NCBI RefSeq assembly: GCF_004344915.1
Contig: NZ_SKFG01000031.1
Location: 1 to 64,000 of the forward strand
DNA length: 64,000 nucleotides
Reading direction: 5' to 3'
From: Paenibacillus albiflavus
GTDB taxonomy: Bacteria; Bacillota; Bacilli; Paenibacillales; NBRC-103111
Each line of letters opens with the position of its first letter. Positions within the stretch are counted from its first letter, which is position 1. The position numbers were made by a program, and so were the translations under genes. Of the stretch, positions 55,594 through 64,000 are shown piece after piece. Under the pieces are notes generated by a model. That model was not told where the DNA came from and searched no databases. It saw only the letters and a program-made list of their open reading frames with translations.

Positions 55594-56820
55594 ATGTCTT
55601 TTATTCGATCAAAACGCGGGATCCTATGGACGATTCTCATCGTATCCTGCGTACTCAAAATCATGGTCATTCTCTTTAATGGCCATACCTATAACTTGGA
55701 TTCGGACGACATGTCGTACCTGCGTACGGCAAGAATCTGGCTAGATACGGGTGAATTTACTTATAATGACCCTGAACGGCCAACGGTGTTTATCACACCA
55801 GCTTTTCCAGCCTTTATTGCGGTTCTGATGAAATTCATTGGAGAGGGATATGTCCTCGAGCAGACGATTCGAATCATCCAAACGCTCATTATGACATTCT
55901 GCTTATATATGCTATATGTCATTGGAAAACGTATTTGGAATGAGCGTGTTGGACTCTGGGCAGCTGGAATTAGCGCATTTTATTTGCCATTATGGCTTGT
56001 TTCTAATTTCATTCTTACGGAAGCGTTATTTGTGTTATCCCTCATGCTGCTCGTCTATTGCGCACTGCGGGCCAAGGAACAGCCGACGATTGGATGGGCA
56101 GTTGCTTTTGGCTTGGCTTGGGTGTTTGCGACTTATGTAAGGCCAACCATTGCGCTATGGCCAGGAATCTTCTTGCTGCTCCTGCTCGTTTGGCGGCAAA
56201 TTCCTTGGCGTAAGGTTATGATGTGCGGAGTAGTAGCCGCAATTGTGTTCGTAGGCTGTCTTGCACCTTGGTGGGTAAGAAACTATGAAGTATCGGGCGG
56301 TCAGTTTATACCGTTAACCAAATCAAGCGGGAATCCACTTCTATTAGGCACATTCCCATATGGCCTTCCTTCACTAGAAGAACAGCGTACATGGCATAAG
56401 ACGAATAATCTATGGGAGAATGATGAATTCGATACCAAGTGGGCGAAGGAGCGAATCAGAACGGGTTTTATCGAGTCACCAAAAGTATTTATTTCTTGGT
56501 ATACCATCGGCAAATTCAGTATGTTCTGGGGTGATGTCTATTACTGGAGATCAATTCCAGGTATGCCGCTCACCGTTCCAATTGTAATGCATTATGTCAT
56601 CTTAATTAGCGGTGTTATCGGTATTTGGCTCTCACGGCGCAATCAATCAGGTGTTATGCTTGTGACACTGCTGGCTTACTTTACCATCTTGCATATGATT
56701 TATTTAGCCCATTCACGCTACTCTGTTGTTCTCATCCCAATATTAGCGTTGTTCTCGGCTGTAGCCATCACGCAAATGATAAATAAATTCAAGAGAATCA
56801 AGGACCAGACATCCATTTAA
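55594..56820 (+). CDS. membrane glycosyltransferase-like protein (GT39/ArnT superfamily)
   Basis: Polytopic membrane protein of 408 residues with about nine to ten helices. It resembles GT-C glycosyltransferases of the PMT/ArnT type: an extracytoplasmic acidic motif near the first loop (LDSDDMSYLRTARIWL), VRPTIALWPG-like membrane stretches and a C-terminal RYSVVLIPILALFSA helix. Such enzymes move a sugar from undecaprenyl phosphate to an outside acceptor, which would fit the nearby GT2/GtrA pair, although those are on the other strand. The ATG at 55594 has AAGAAAGGA upstream; the stop lies in the loop of the terminator. Confidence 0.85.
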   Translation: MSFIRSKRGILWTILIVSCVLKIMVILFNGHTYNLDSDDMSYLRTARIWLDTGEFTYNDPERPTVFITPAFPAFIAVLMKFIGEGYVLEQTIRIIQTLIMTFCLYMLYVIGKRIWNERVGLWAAGISAFYLPLWLVSNFILTEALFVLSLMLLVYCALRAKEQPTIGWAVAFGLAWVFATYVRPTIALWPGIFLLLLLVWRQIPWRKVMMCGVVAAIVFVGCLAPWWVRNYEVSGGQFIPLTKSSGNPLLLGTFPYGLPSLEEQRTWHKTNNLWENDEFDTKWAKERIRTGFIESPKVFISWYTIGKFSMFWGDVYYWRSIPGMPLTVPIVMHYVILISGVIGIWLSRRNQSGVMLVTLLAYFTILHMIYLAHSRYSVVLIPILALFSAVAITQMINKFKRIKDQTSI

Positions 56821-56837
56821 GGATTGTCTGGTTTTTT
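56805..56837 (+). terminator. terminator overlapping the stop codon of the membrane glycosyltransferase gene
   Basis: The stem CCAGACATCC / GGATTGTCTGG, with the TAA stop codon in its loop, is followed by six T. Confidence 0.9.
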
Positions 56838-57188
56838 CTTGAAAGGTGCCTGTATAAGTATACGTATTACACTTTTCCCCCAAACATATATATGGATGTA
56901 GACAAACATTCTACTATTATTTCTTACAGTTTTGACACTTGGGTATACAAAATCTTTGTTATATGATGTTCATAGACCAGAATTAATCTGCAAAGCAGGA
57001 TATTTGAACTTGGAGAAAGAATAATATATGCGAGCCATATTATGGTAAAAAGTTTAAGTTAACCAACCGTAACTATAAAAACTAGACTAAAGTAGGGTAT
57101 TTGTCCGGCCGTCAGTCTGTTATGCTTTTGATTCAACAGGAATACAATAGAAACAAAGAGTTAGACAAGAAGGGATGCAGGATACGAT
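56838..57188. other. AT-rich gap before ugtP
   Basis: No gene is seen in this 351-bp stretch. A weak -10-like TACAAT lies at 57145-57150 with a poor -35, and a TTGACA at about 56933-56938 has no good partner at normal spacing. No riboswitch pattern or strong hairpin is evident beyond the upstream terminator. A small RNA cannot be excluded. Confidence 0.4.
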
Positions 57189-58343
57189 ATGAATGAGAAA
57201 ATTTTGATCCTGACAGGTAACTTTGGAGACGGACATTTACAAGCCGCTAATGCTGTAAGCAAATTTTTAACGAACCGCAATCCAAATGCAGAAGTGACTA
57301 TTATAGATTTTATGGAATTGGCGCACCCGCTCATACACTCCATATCGAGATACTTTTTTATACAAAGTCTAAAGAGATTTCCTTCCATATATGGATTCAT
57401 CTATAACAAAACAAGGGAATCTAACAACCTGTCATTAATGCTCAAGAAAACGAACAAATTAGGAATGGGTCGGCTATTCAAGCTTCTCCAGGATGAACAA
57501 CCTACGGTTGTCGTATCGACCTTCCCATTAGCATCTGGTGCGATGTCAGCGATTAAATCGGTTGGACTAACGAACGTACCTACAATGACGGTTATTACGG
57601 ATCATACGGATCATAGCTACTGGCTATATCCACACACGGATAAGTATTTTGTTGGATCAGAAGTGGTGAAAGAAGGGCTGGTTCGCTCGGGGATCTCCCC
57701 TGATCGAATTGAAGTAACAGGAATTCCAGTTCGTCAAGAATTTAATCAAACTTATGATCGCAGCGCACTTATTCGTAAGCACGGTTTAGACCCAAATAAG
57801 CCGGTTGTGCTTATTATGGGTGGCGGATGTGGAATGTTCGGCGGTGAATTGCTCAAAAAACTAGATGAACTAGAGCATATGACACAAAGCGTGCAATTAT
57901 TAATTGTATGTGGCAGCAATGAGAAGATGCGGCAGCAGTTGCTTGAAGCGACAAGGATGTCTAAGCATGACTATCGTATTCTGGGCTACATAGATTATGT
58001 GCATGAAGTTATGGCTGTGGCTGATCTCATGATTACTAAACCAGGTGGGCTTACGATTTCTGAGGCGATGGCTATGCAGCTTCCAATGCTGCTCTATAAG
58101 CCATTGCCAGGGCAAGAAGAAGATAATGCGAGATTCTTACTCGATTCAGGTGTTGCCTATAAAGTAGATTCGGTTGAAGAATTAGTGTTCACGTTAAACT
58201 ATACCTTAGCAAATCAGCTGCGGCTTTCCATGATGCGAGCGAAGTTAGCTGAGATGCATGAACTGACTATTAACGCAGATGTTGCTGACCTCGTGTTTAA
58301 CGCACCTGTTGTACAGCGTTTTGAAGAGCGTTACGTTATGTAA
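57189..58343 (+). CDS. ugtP: processive diacylglycerol glucosyltransferase
   Basis: GT28-family enzyme of 384 residues that adds glucose to diacylglycerol, making glucolipids that anchor lipoteichoic acid; in B. subtilis it also links nutrient state to cell size. The N-terminal MGDG-synthase motif ILILTGNFGDGHLQAANAV is followed by the VITDHTDHSYWLYP loop and the C-terminal UDP-sugar site VLIMGGGCGMFGG with TKPGGLTISEAMA. The family name is secure; relatives such as MurG-like proteins lack the DHTDH loop. The exact lipid product is inferred. Confidence 0.9.
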   Translation: MNEKILILTGNFGDGHLQAANAVSKFLTNRNPNAEVTIIDFMELAHPLIHSISRYFFIQSLKRFPSIYGFIYNKTRESNNLSLMLKKTNKLGMGRLFKLLQDEQPTVVVSTFPLASGAMSAIKSVGLTNVPTMTVITDHTDHSYWLYPHTDKYFVGSEVVKEGLVRSGISPDRIEVTGIPVRQEFNQTYDRSALIRKHGLDPNKPVVLIMGGGCGMFGGELLKKLDELEHMTQSVQLLIVCGSNEKMRQQLLEATRMSKHDYRILGYIDYVHEVMAVADLMITKPGGLTISEAMAMQLPMLLYKPLPGQEEDNARFLLDSGVAYKVDSVEELVFTLNYTLANQLRLSMMRAKLAEMHELTINADVADLVFNAPVVQRFEERYVM

Positions 58344-58358
58344 ATAAATGAAAAAAAT

Positions 58359-58394
58359 AAAAGGTTGAACAGGATTGCCCTGTTCAACCTTTTT
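58359..58394. terminator. bidirectional terminator between ugtP and the M3 peptidase gene
   Basis: The perfect 15-bp stem AAAAGGTTGAACAGG / CCTGTTCAACCTTTT has T-runs on both strands. Confidence 0.95.
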
Positions 58395-58402
58395 ATGATT
58401 AT

Positions 58403-60100
58403 TTATAGCTTAAGATCATCAACTTCGGCTAACCAGCTATCGATAACTCCGATAACGGATTCCAGGCAGCCATCTTGGAATGGAGAAACAAGATTAGCCT
58501 CTTTAACTAACTCAGTGAATGATTTGCTTCCGCCTAATTGGCATAGGTGAAGATAATTAGCCCAAGCTAACTCACGGTTCTCATGCATCGCTTTCCAAAA
58601 TTGGAAGGCACAGATTTGCGCTAATGTGTAATCGATATAATAGAACGGTGAACGGAAGATGTGGCCTTGTTGATGCCAGAAGCCACCGCGCTCCAAGTAC
58701 GCATTCTCACTGTAATTCCGATGCGGTAGATATTTCTTTTCGATATCGCGCCAAGCTTGCTTACGCTCTGCAGGTGTTGCATCTGGGTTCTCATAGACGA
58801 AATGCTGGAACTCATCGACTGTAACTCCATATGGGATAAAGGTTAAAGCATCAGCTAGATGATCGAAACGATATTTATTTGTATCCTCCTTGAAGAAGAG
58901 CTCCATCCATGGCCATGTAAGGAATTCCATACTCATTGAATGAATTTCGCATGCTTCATGGGTAGGGAAGTTATACTCAGGAACTTCATAATCGCGACTT
59001 TGATACACTTGGAAGGCATGACCAGCTTCATGTGTAAGGACGTCAATATCTCCTGAGGTTCCGTTAAAATTAGAGAAAATAAAAGGAGCTTTATAGTCGT
59101 TAATAAAGGTGCAATAGCCACCGCTTTGTTTTCCTTTTTTGCTAACTAGATCCATGAGCTCATTATCGATCATGAAGTTAAAGAACTCGCGAGTCTCATC
59201 GGATAACTCTTCATACATTTTTTTCCCGTTTTCAATGATCCATTCGGGACTTCCTTTAGGTGTAGCGTTACCAGATTTAAACCGGAATTTATCGTCGTAA
59301 TATTGAAGTTGTTCAACACCAATCCGATTGCGCTGTCTCTCTTTTAGTTTGGATGCAATTGGAACGATATGTTCGAGTACTTGTGCTCTGAAATTCGCAA
59401 CCATTTCTGCATTATAATCGGTACGATTCATACGGTCATACCCTAGCTGCACATAATTCTTATATCCAAGCTTATGCGCAATTTGCGTCCTTACTTTAAC
59501 AAGCTCATCATAAATTTCATCAAGCTTCTGTTCATGATCAACATAGAATTGATATTTGGCTTCAGAAGCAAGTCTTCTCATATCCCGATCAGGAGATAGC
59601 GCAAATGGTTCTAGCTGCGGAAGATTACGCTCTTCACCTTCGAACATGATTTTGGCGGAAGCAATCACCTTCGAGTACTCCGTACTTAGACGATTCTCAA
59701 GCTGTAGATCTTCAATAATTTCAGGCTTGAATGTCTTAAGTGAAAGCTCGGCTAATTGAAATAGCTGCTTGCCCCATTTTTTTTCTAGCTCTGATCGAAA
59801 AGGTGACTGAACAATTGCTTGATAGTATTCCGTCATTAAGCCTTGAAGAATGGGCTCTGCTTCATCGACGAAGTCTTGTTCAGCTTTATAAAATTCGTCA
59901 TTGGTATCAATCGAGTGGCGAATCATCGCAATTTGAAGCGTAGAAGCTACATGACCACGCAGCTTATTATTAGCGCTCATGAGCTGATCTTGTTCTTCAA
60001 AGCTTGCTGCCCCTTTAAACTGACTTAGCAATTCATTAAACTGGGTTTTGATTTCTTCCAGGTCTAGACGTTTGTATGTATATTCACTAAATTTTAACAT
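58403..60100 (-). CDS. M3 family oligoendopeptidase (PepF-like)
   Basis: Cytosolic zinc metallopeptidase of 565 residues that degrades short peptides. The zinc motif HEAGH is in DVLTHEAGHAFQVYQ, with the third ligand downstream in EACEIHSMSMEFLTWP. The preceding helical domain is typical of the M3B family, though the protein is somewhat shorter than PepF of about 600 residues. The ATG at 60100 is chosen because GGAAG is 9 nt upstream; the TTG at 60109 overlaps the ribosome site. The thioesterase gene upstream ends only 5 bp before this start, so they form a two-gene operon. Confidence 0.93.
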   Translation of the reverse strand: MLKFSEYTYKRLDLEEIKTQFNELLSQFKGAASFEEQDQLMSANNKLRGHVASTLQIAMIRHSIDTNDEFYKAEQDFVDEAEPILQGLMTEYYQAIVQSPFRSELEKKWGKQLFQLAELSLKTFKPEIIEDLQLENRLSTEYSKVIASAKIMFEGEERNLPQLEPFALSPDRDMRRLASEAKYQFYVDHEQKLDEIYDELVKVRTQIAHKLGYKNYVQLGYDRMNRTDYNAEMVANFRAQVLEHIVPIASKLKERQRNRIGVEQLQYYDDKFRFKSGNATPKGSPEWIIENGKKMYEELSDETREFFNFMIDNELMDLVSKKGKQSGGYCTFINDYKAPFIFSNFNGTSGDIDVLTHEAGHAFQVYQSRDYEVPEYNFPTHEACEIHSMSMEFLTWPWMELFFKEDTNKYRFDHLADALTFIPYGVTVDEFQHFVYENPDATPAERKQAWRDIEKKYLPHRNYSENAYLERGGFWHQQGHIFRSPFYYIDYTLAQICAFQFWKAMHENRELAWANYLHLCQLGGSKSFTELVKEANLVSPFQDGCLESVIGVIDSWLAEVDDLKL

Positions 60101-60105
60101 CGAAT

Positions 60106-60513
60106 TCAACTTCCTTTCTTCACATTACTTTTTTTTACAATGGCCACTGTACATCTAGATACACAAATCAGCTTTCCTTCTTCATCTGTTATTTGGATAT
60201 CCCAGATCATCGTAGTTCGCCCCTTGTGCAGGGGTTTGCCTGTAGCTGTCACGATACCATCACGCTTGCTGCGAATATGGTTGGCATTGATTTCAAGACC
60301 TACAGCGTTCTCCGTTTCAGGATCGATTAAATTATATGTACCTAGACTGGCAACTGTTTCAGCTAGTACAACGGAAGCTCCGCCATGCAATAACCCAAAT
60401 GGCTGACGAGTTGCATCATGAACAGGCATTGTGGCAACAACACACTCTTCCGTGACCTCTGTAACGACAATACCAAGCACTTCAATAATCGTCCCCGTGA
60501 GTGCTAAATCCAT
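60106..60513 (-). CDS. hotdog-fold thioesterase (PaaI/YdiI-type)
   Basis: Small protein of 135 residues with the hotdog fold of PaaI- and MenI/YdiI-type acyl-CoA thioesterases. The signature RQPFGLLHGGASVVLAETVAS, with the helix-entry HGG and catalytic Glu, is intact; EINANHIRSKRDGIVTATGKP is the usual second half. It would hydrolyse an acyl- or aroyl-CoA; a role in menaquinone synthesis (DHNA-CoA) is possible, but no men genes are adjacent. The ATG at 60513 has GGAGGG 9 nt upstream. It is the first gene of an operon with the M3 peptidase. Confidence 0.9.
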   Translation of the reverse strand: MDLALTGTIIEVLGIVVTEVTEECVVATMPVHDATRQPFGLLHGGASVVLAETVASLGTYNLIDPETENAVGLEINANHIRSKRDGIVTATGKPLHKGRTTMIWDIQITDEEGKLICVSRCTVAIVKKSNVKKGS

Positions 60514-60658
60514 AAGCACCACCCTCCTAGACAGATATAGTTATAATATTCGCATAACTAGTCACCAATTCCTTTAATCAATTAATGCTTTTTATATTTG
60601 ACAAATATTAGAATAAATTTGTGTTCCGTTACTACATGCTTATGTTGCATTTAATCTG

Positions 60659-60667
60659 TGCTATAAT
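60659..60667 (+). promoter_or_regulatory. putative extended -10 promoter of the diguanylate cyclase gene
   Basis: TGC followed by a perfect TATAAT (60662-60667) forms an extended -10 about 30 bp before the ATG. The -35 (CTTATG) is poor, as is common with an extended -10. Confidence 0.55.
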
Positions 60668-60697
60668 GTGTGAGACAGCATGGATAAAGGTGATGGA

Positions 60698-62308
60698 ATG
60701 AATAACTATAGGGATTCTCTGATTATATCAATCAACAAACAATTGGAACAATGGTTTGATGCAGCCCACCCTGTGAGCGTGGAGGAAGTGCGCAATTTTA
60801 TACAGACAGTCGAAGCTTCAGCATCCGCGAATCAATTGCATGATTTAACAGAGATCATTAATTCACTTAAAGACCAATTAGCACAGGATGATCAGCAGGA
60901 ATGGACTCCTCCTGAGCTTTGCGAGCATTTATTTAGGCTAATCAAATATTGTTACGAAGAAATGATTCAAGAGGATGTTCATGTTCATAAATCGTTAGAT
61001 CCGGGCTACGATAAGCTCGACGTGCTTGTCCTAGATGATGATGTTGCACATCTTATGCTCCTGCGTGATGAGCTGGAGAAGCAGGGCTTAGGTGTACTAA
61101 CGACAACGGACCCGGACAAAGCGATCAATTATTTCTATGAGCTTAATATAGGGTGCTTCGTTACCTCTCTTCACATAATGAATAAGAATGGTTCACTCGT
61201 TATAGAAGTTGTTAGACAACAGAACAACAAACAATTCATTCCGATCATAGGTATAAGTGTCGATGATTCCAGAGAGGCAAGGCTTAAAGCTTATGAATAT
61301 GGTGTAGATGATTTTCAAACGAAACCGCTCGATATGGGCGAATTCGTTGTTCGAATGAATCGACAATTAAATCGCAAAAATTCAATTGATAAATTGTTAT
61401 TTTTGGATGAATTAACAGGTGCATTCAATCGTAAATATTTTAAGGATGTGTTTGAGAAGCATCGTATCGATTTTATGCGAACCAGGCAGCCTTTTTGTAT
61501 CGCGATGGTCGATATCGATAGCTTTAAACAAGTGAATGACAAGTATGGACATTTAACCGGAGATAAAGTGCTCATTCGTTTTGTCAACTTAATGAAGGAA
61601 CGAATGAGAGCCACGGACACTCTGTTTCGATATGGCGGCGAGGAATTTGCTATGATTTTCCCAAATACGAATCAAGCAGATGCTAAACATGTGCTTGAAC
61701 GTTTATTGAATGATTTCATGCAAATTACTTTTGAAAGCGATGAGGAGCAGTTTCATGTTAGCTTTTCAGCAGGGGTTATAGAAGCGACCTGTTCGAGAGA
61801 GAAGTTCAAGGATTGGCTGAACCTTGCTGACCAAGCTTTATATGCAGCCAAAACAAGCGGTAAACGAAAAATCGTCATCGCGGACCACACAATCAAATTA
61901 TCGATTCATCGTCAAATTAATATTGCGATTCTTAGTGATAATCCGCTTATTCGAATGATATTGTCTGAGAGTCTGAAGCATGTAGTTGAAGATAATTTTG
62001 AAACGGACATCAGGACCTATCGAGCGGGTGAATTATTCTTTGCAGATAGCTGGTATCAAGGCACTGATCCTTATATTATTCTGCTTGATTGCATCATGCC
62101 ACGTAAGGATGGAATGAAAGTACTTCAGCGGCTCAGAGCAATGCCCAATTCCTCTCAATATACGATCGTGATACTGACGGATAGAAGCAGTGAACAGGAT
62201 ATTGCAAAAGCCATGCAGATGGGTGTAGATGATTATATCATGAAGCCGTTTAGTGTGGAGGAAGTGCAGATAAGAATTAAACGTTTGGTGCAGCGAATGA
62301 CGGATTAG
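60698..62308 (+). CDS. REC-GGDEF-REC diguanylate cyclase
   Basis: Cytoplasmic protein of 536 residues. An N-terminal helical region (about 1-105) is followed by a degenerate receiver domain (about 107-225), a GGDEF domain (about 232-395) and a second receiver domain (about 407-533). The cyclase motif GGEEF (313-317) is intact and the RxxD inhibitory site (RATD, 304-307) lies five residues before it, so c-di-GMP synthesis with product inhibition is expected. The first receiver has Ser157 where the phosphorylated Asp should be (in FVTSLHIM), while the second keeps Asp464 in ILLDCIMP and Lys516. The ATG at 60698 has AAAGGTGA upstream. No histidine kinase is adjacent. Confidence 0.93.
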   Translation: MNNYRDSLIISINKQLEQWFDAAHPVSVEEVRNFIQTVEASASANQLHDLTEIINSLKDQLAQDDQQEWTPPELCEHLFRLIKYCYEEMIQEDVHVHKSLDPGYDKLDVLVLDDDVAHLMLLRDELEKQGLGVLTTTDPDKAINYFYELNIGCFVTSLHIMNKNGSLVIEVVRQQNNKQFIPIIGISVDDSREARLKAYEYGVDDFQTKPLDMGEFVVRMNRQLNRKNSIDKLLFLDELTGAFNRKYFKDVFEKHRIDFMRTRQPFCIAMVDIDSFKQVNDKYGHLTGDKVLIRFVNLMKERMRATDTLFRYGGEEFAMIFPNTNQADAKHVLERLLNDFMQITFESDEEQFHVSFSAGVIEATCSREKFKDWLNLADQALYAAKTSGKRKIVIADHTIKLSIHRQINIAILSDNPLIRMILSESLKHVVEDNFETDIRTYRAGELFFADSWYQGTDPYIILLDCIMPRKDGMKVLQRLRAMPNSSQYTIVILTDRSSEQDIAKAMQMGVDDYIMKPFSVEEVQIRIKRLVQRMTD

Positions 62309-62315
62309 ATAAAAC

Positions 62316-62359
62316 AAGAAGGCTATCCCACAATTAGAGTGATGTGGAGCCTTCTTTTT
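62316..62359. terminator. bidirectional terminator between the diguanylate cyclase and RluA genes
   Basis: The stem AAGAAGGCTaTCCCACA / TGTGGaGCCTTCTT is followed by five T on the plus strand, and on the minus strand by TTGTTTTATC. Confidence 0.88.
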
Positions 62360-62361
62360 GA

Positions 62362-63282
62362 TTATTGGCTTGTAAAAGGGCGCATTAGCTTGCCTGGAAT
62401 CTGTGTTTCAAATCGCATAGTTTCACCAGTTGTAGGGTGCTGGAAGGCTAGAACACGTGCATGAAGCCCGAGACGGCCAATAATATTTTTGCGTGAGCCG
62501 TATTTCTTATCGCCTACAATAGGATGACCGATATCCTTCATATGAACTCGAATTTGATTCTTCCTACCGGTCTCAAGCTGGACTTCGAGCAGAGAATATT
62601 CTCTGTTTGATTCAAGGACCTTATAATGCGTAATGGCTTCTTGTCCGTCACCTGGATGATGGCTGGAGTACATGAGCAAAGTTTTGCTTTCTTTTAGCCA
62701 AGATTTAATTGTCCCTGCCTGTTTCTTCACAGCCCCTTCAACTAATGCCACATAACTGCGTTCAAGGACTGACTCCTGCCAGGAGTTCTGCAGCTTCTGC
62801 TGCGTTTCTTCGTTCTTGGCATATAACATAAGTCCAGATGTGTCACGATCCAAGCGATGTACAACAAAAATTCGATTCTTGGGATCGATTCTCCGAACAT
62901 GCTCCGTTAACTGACGATAGGCTGTTAGCTCCTTTTCCGTAGGAGAAGCAATCGACAGTAAACCGGCCTCCTTATGAATGACAATGATATCTTGATCCTC
63001 GTGGATGATTTTGAGTCCTTCAAATTTAATATCTTCGATCACACGCCCAAAGTGAACCGTTACACGATGCCCTTGCTGCAAAGGATAATTATATTTCGTT
63101 GACACCTTGCCTTCTACAGAAACTTGTCCACGCGCAAGGATAGATTTAACGCTATTGCGTCCATGCTTAGCTAATTTGTTTAATAACTCTGTCATGAGTT
63201 CAGTCGGTTCTTGCACGATCCATTCGGTGACTTTATCTTTATCTTGATTTGTATCTTTGGGTAATTTCGATTTGCGGTTCAT
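62362..63282 (-). CDS. RluA-family pseudouridine synthase
   Basis: RNA pseudouridine synthase of 306 residues. An S4-type RNA-binding region (about 28-90, with KHGRNSVKSILARGQVSVEG) precedes the catalytic domain, with the RluA signature VHRLDRDTSGLMLYAKNEET, whose Asp is catalytic, and later GRKNQIRVHMKDIGHPIVGD. It could modify 23S rRNA or tRNA; the exact site cannot be told. It is close in length to Bacillus YlyB/YjbO-type enzymes. It lies on the minus strand, diverging from the ABC transporter gene. Confidence 0.94.
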   Translation of the reverse strand: MNRKSKLPKDTNQDKDKVTEWIVQEPTELMTELLNKLAKHGRNSVKSILARGQVSVEGKVSTKYNYPLQQGHRVTVHFGRVIEDIKFEGLKIIHEDQDIIVIHKEAGLLSIASPTEKELTAYRQLTEHVRRIDPKNRIFVVHRLDRDTSGLMLYAKNEETQQKLQNSWQESVLERSYVALVEGAVKKQAGTIKSWLKESKTLLMYSSHHPGDGQEAITHYKVLESNREYSLLEVQLETGRKNQIRVHMKDIGHPIVGDKKYGSRKNIIGRLGLHARVLAFQHPTTGETMRFETQIPGKLMRPFTSQ

Positions 63283-63366
63283 ATAAGACTCCCTTTACGT
63301 CTACTTCAATATCGTTTCTTCTTGGGTATTATAACACATCTGCGATATCTGCAATAAATCATCTCA

Positions 63367-63375
63367 TGTTATAAT
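63367..63375 (+). promoter_or_regulatory. putative extended -10 promoter of the ABC transporter gene
   Basis: TGT followed by TATAAT (63370-63375) forms an extended -10 about 40 bp before the ATG. No good -35 is seen. Confidence 0.55.
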
Positions 63376-63414
63376 GTAAAAAGATGGAAGATGCTAATCG
63401 AGAGGAAGATGCAA

Positions 63415-64000
63415 ATGCAGCATACAGAGATCATGATTGAAGTCAGTGAGTTATACAAAAAGTACGGAAGCTTCATTGCGGTGAATAGCGTCAATTTTAA
63501 TGTACATAAAGGAGAGGTTTTTGGACTCTTAGGACCCAATGGTGCTGGCAAAACAACTACGATGGAGATGATTGAGGGTCTGCGTAAGCCAGATAGGGGA
63601 TTTGCCAAAGTAGCTGGCTTTGATACAGAGAATGATCTGCGTAAGGTCAAGGAAATTATCGGTGTTCAGCTTCAATCCACTTCTTTGTTTGAGCTCCTGA
63701 CTGTCGAGGAAATTATCCAAATGTATGCTAGCTTTTACTCAAAGTCAGTCCAGATTGAGCCGCTATTAAAGGATATGATCCTGGAGGACAAAAGAAAAGG
63801 GCAAGTCAAGCATCTGTCAGGCGGTCAGAAGCAGCGTCTTGCGATCGCAATTGCATTAGTGAATGATCCACTAGTGATCTTCCTAGACGAACCGACAACA
63901 GGGCTTGATCCGCAGGCTAGACGTACTTTATGGGATATCATTCTTAGGCTTAAAAATAGAGGTAAGACCGTTGTGCTCTCTACCCATTACATGGATGAGG
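63415..64000 (+). CDS. ABC-2 type transporter ATP-binding protein (3' partial)
   Basis: First 195 codons of an ABC ATPase cut off by the right window edge. Walker A is GPNGAGKTT, the signature is LSGGQKQRLAIAIAL and Walker B is VIFLDEPTTGLDPQARR; STHYMDE, with the switch His, follows at the very end. It belongs to the CcmA/drug-export type, usually followed by an ABC-2 permease gene, which would lie outside. The ATG at 63415 has AGAGGAAG 6 nt upstream; earlier in-frame ATGs lack a ribosome site. Confidence 0.92.
   Translation, partial: MQHTEIMIEVSELYKKYGSFIAVNSVNFNVHKGEVFGLLGPNGAGKTTTMEMIEGLRKPDRGFAKVAGFDTENDLRKVKEIIGVQLQSTSLFELLTVEEIIQMYASFYSKSVQIEPLLKDMILEDKRKGQVKHLSGGQKQRLAIAIALVNDPLVIFLDEPTTGLDPQARRTLWDIILRLKNRGKTVVLSTHYMDE

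Noticed and set aside
63311-63330. CGTTTCTTCTTGGG, matching the 3' end of the tkt-flanking element
   Set aside because: No matching left arm or inner stem lies upstream, so it is probably chance.

Overview
The window looks like chromosome of a spore-forming, low-to-moderate GC Firmicute, most likely Paenibacillus or a close relative. This is inferred from gene content and signals: a CotH-family gene, a YfkK-type DUF1128 protein, a DUF2621 protein, type 1B PyrK/PyrD, UgtP, a GlpD with an antitermination-type leader, strong GGAGG ribosome sites, frequent GTG/TTG starts and many Rho-independent terminators. No rRNA, tRNA or CRISPR array was seen. Apart from one IS3-family element at the left edge there is no sign of a prophage or island.

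Left part (1-16.4 kb): the 3' end of an IS3-family transposase abuts a 102-bp tandem repeat. Next, on the minus strand, come a CotH-like kinase gene, a DUF4956 membrane protein and a VTC-type polyphosphate polymerase, preceded by an OmpR-type two-component system. A direct repeat typical of OmpR-family sites lies just upstream of the VTC gene, so the two-component system probably controls that operon. Then follow melA with a divergent AraC regulator, an isolated pyrK-pyrD pair, a polar amino-acid ABC importer, a thioredoxin-like protein, a methyltransferase and aspA.

Middle part (16.7-29.6 kb): eight tightly packed plus-strand genes form one apparent operon. They encode a large exported/membrane protein with a ThuA/GATase-like domain, an ABC ATPase and permease, a coiled-coil membrane protein with a Gly/Ala-rich tail, a MoxR AAA ATPase, a DUF58 protein, a BatA-like VWA protein and a two-VWA membrane protein. 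The parts are known families, but the joint function is unknown to me; it is the best candidate here for an undescribed membrane machine.

Right part (29.7-64 kb): mostly housekeeping and metabolism. It holds an ACT-domain malic enzyme, a chemotaxis receptor, glpD-glpK with a leader terminator, a four-gene osmoprotectant ABC importer, a cation symporter, endonuclease IV with a C-terminal extension, purU, transketolase, an ABC-F ATPase, pgi, a YigZ protein, a TetR regulator, an S-layer-homology protein, GtrA/GT2/GT39 envelope glycosylation genes, ugtP, an M3 peptidase with a hotdog thioesterase, a REC-GGDEF-REC diguanylate cyclase, an RluA pseudouridine synthase and the start of an ABC transporter gene.

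The most unusual non-coding signal is a structured element of about 90 bp. It occurs twice flanking tkt (44184-44274 and 46419-46508) and a third time, diverged but with compensating changes in its first hairpin, upstream of the eight-gene operon (16453-16518). I do not recognise it as a known riboswitch or repeat family.
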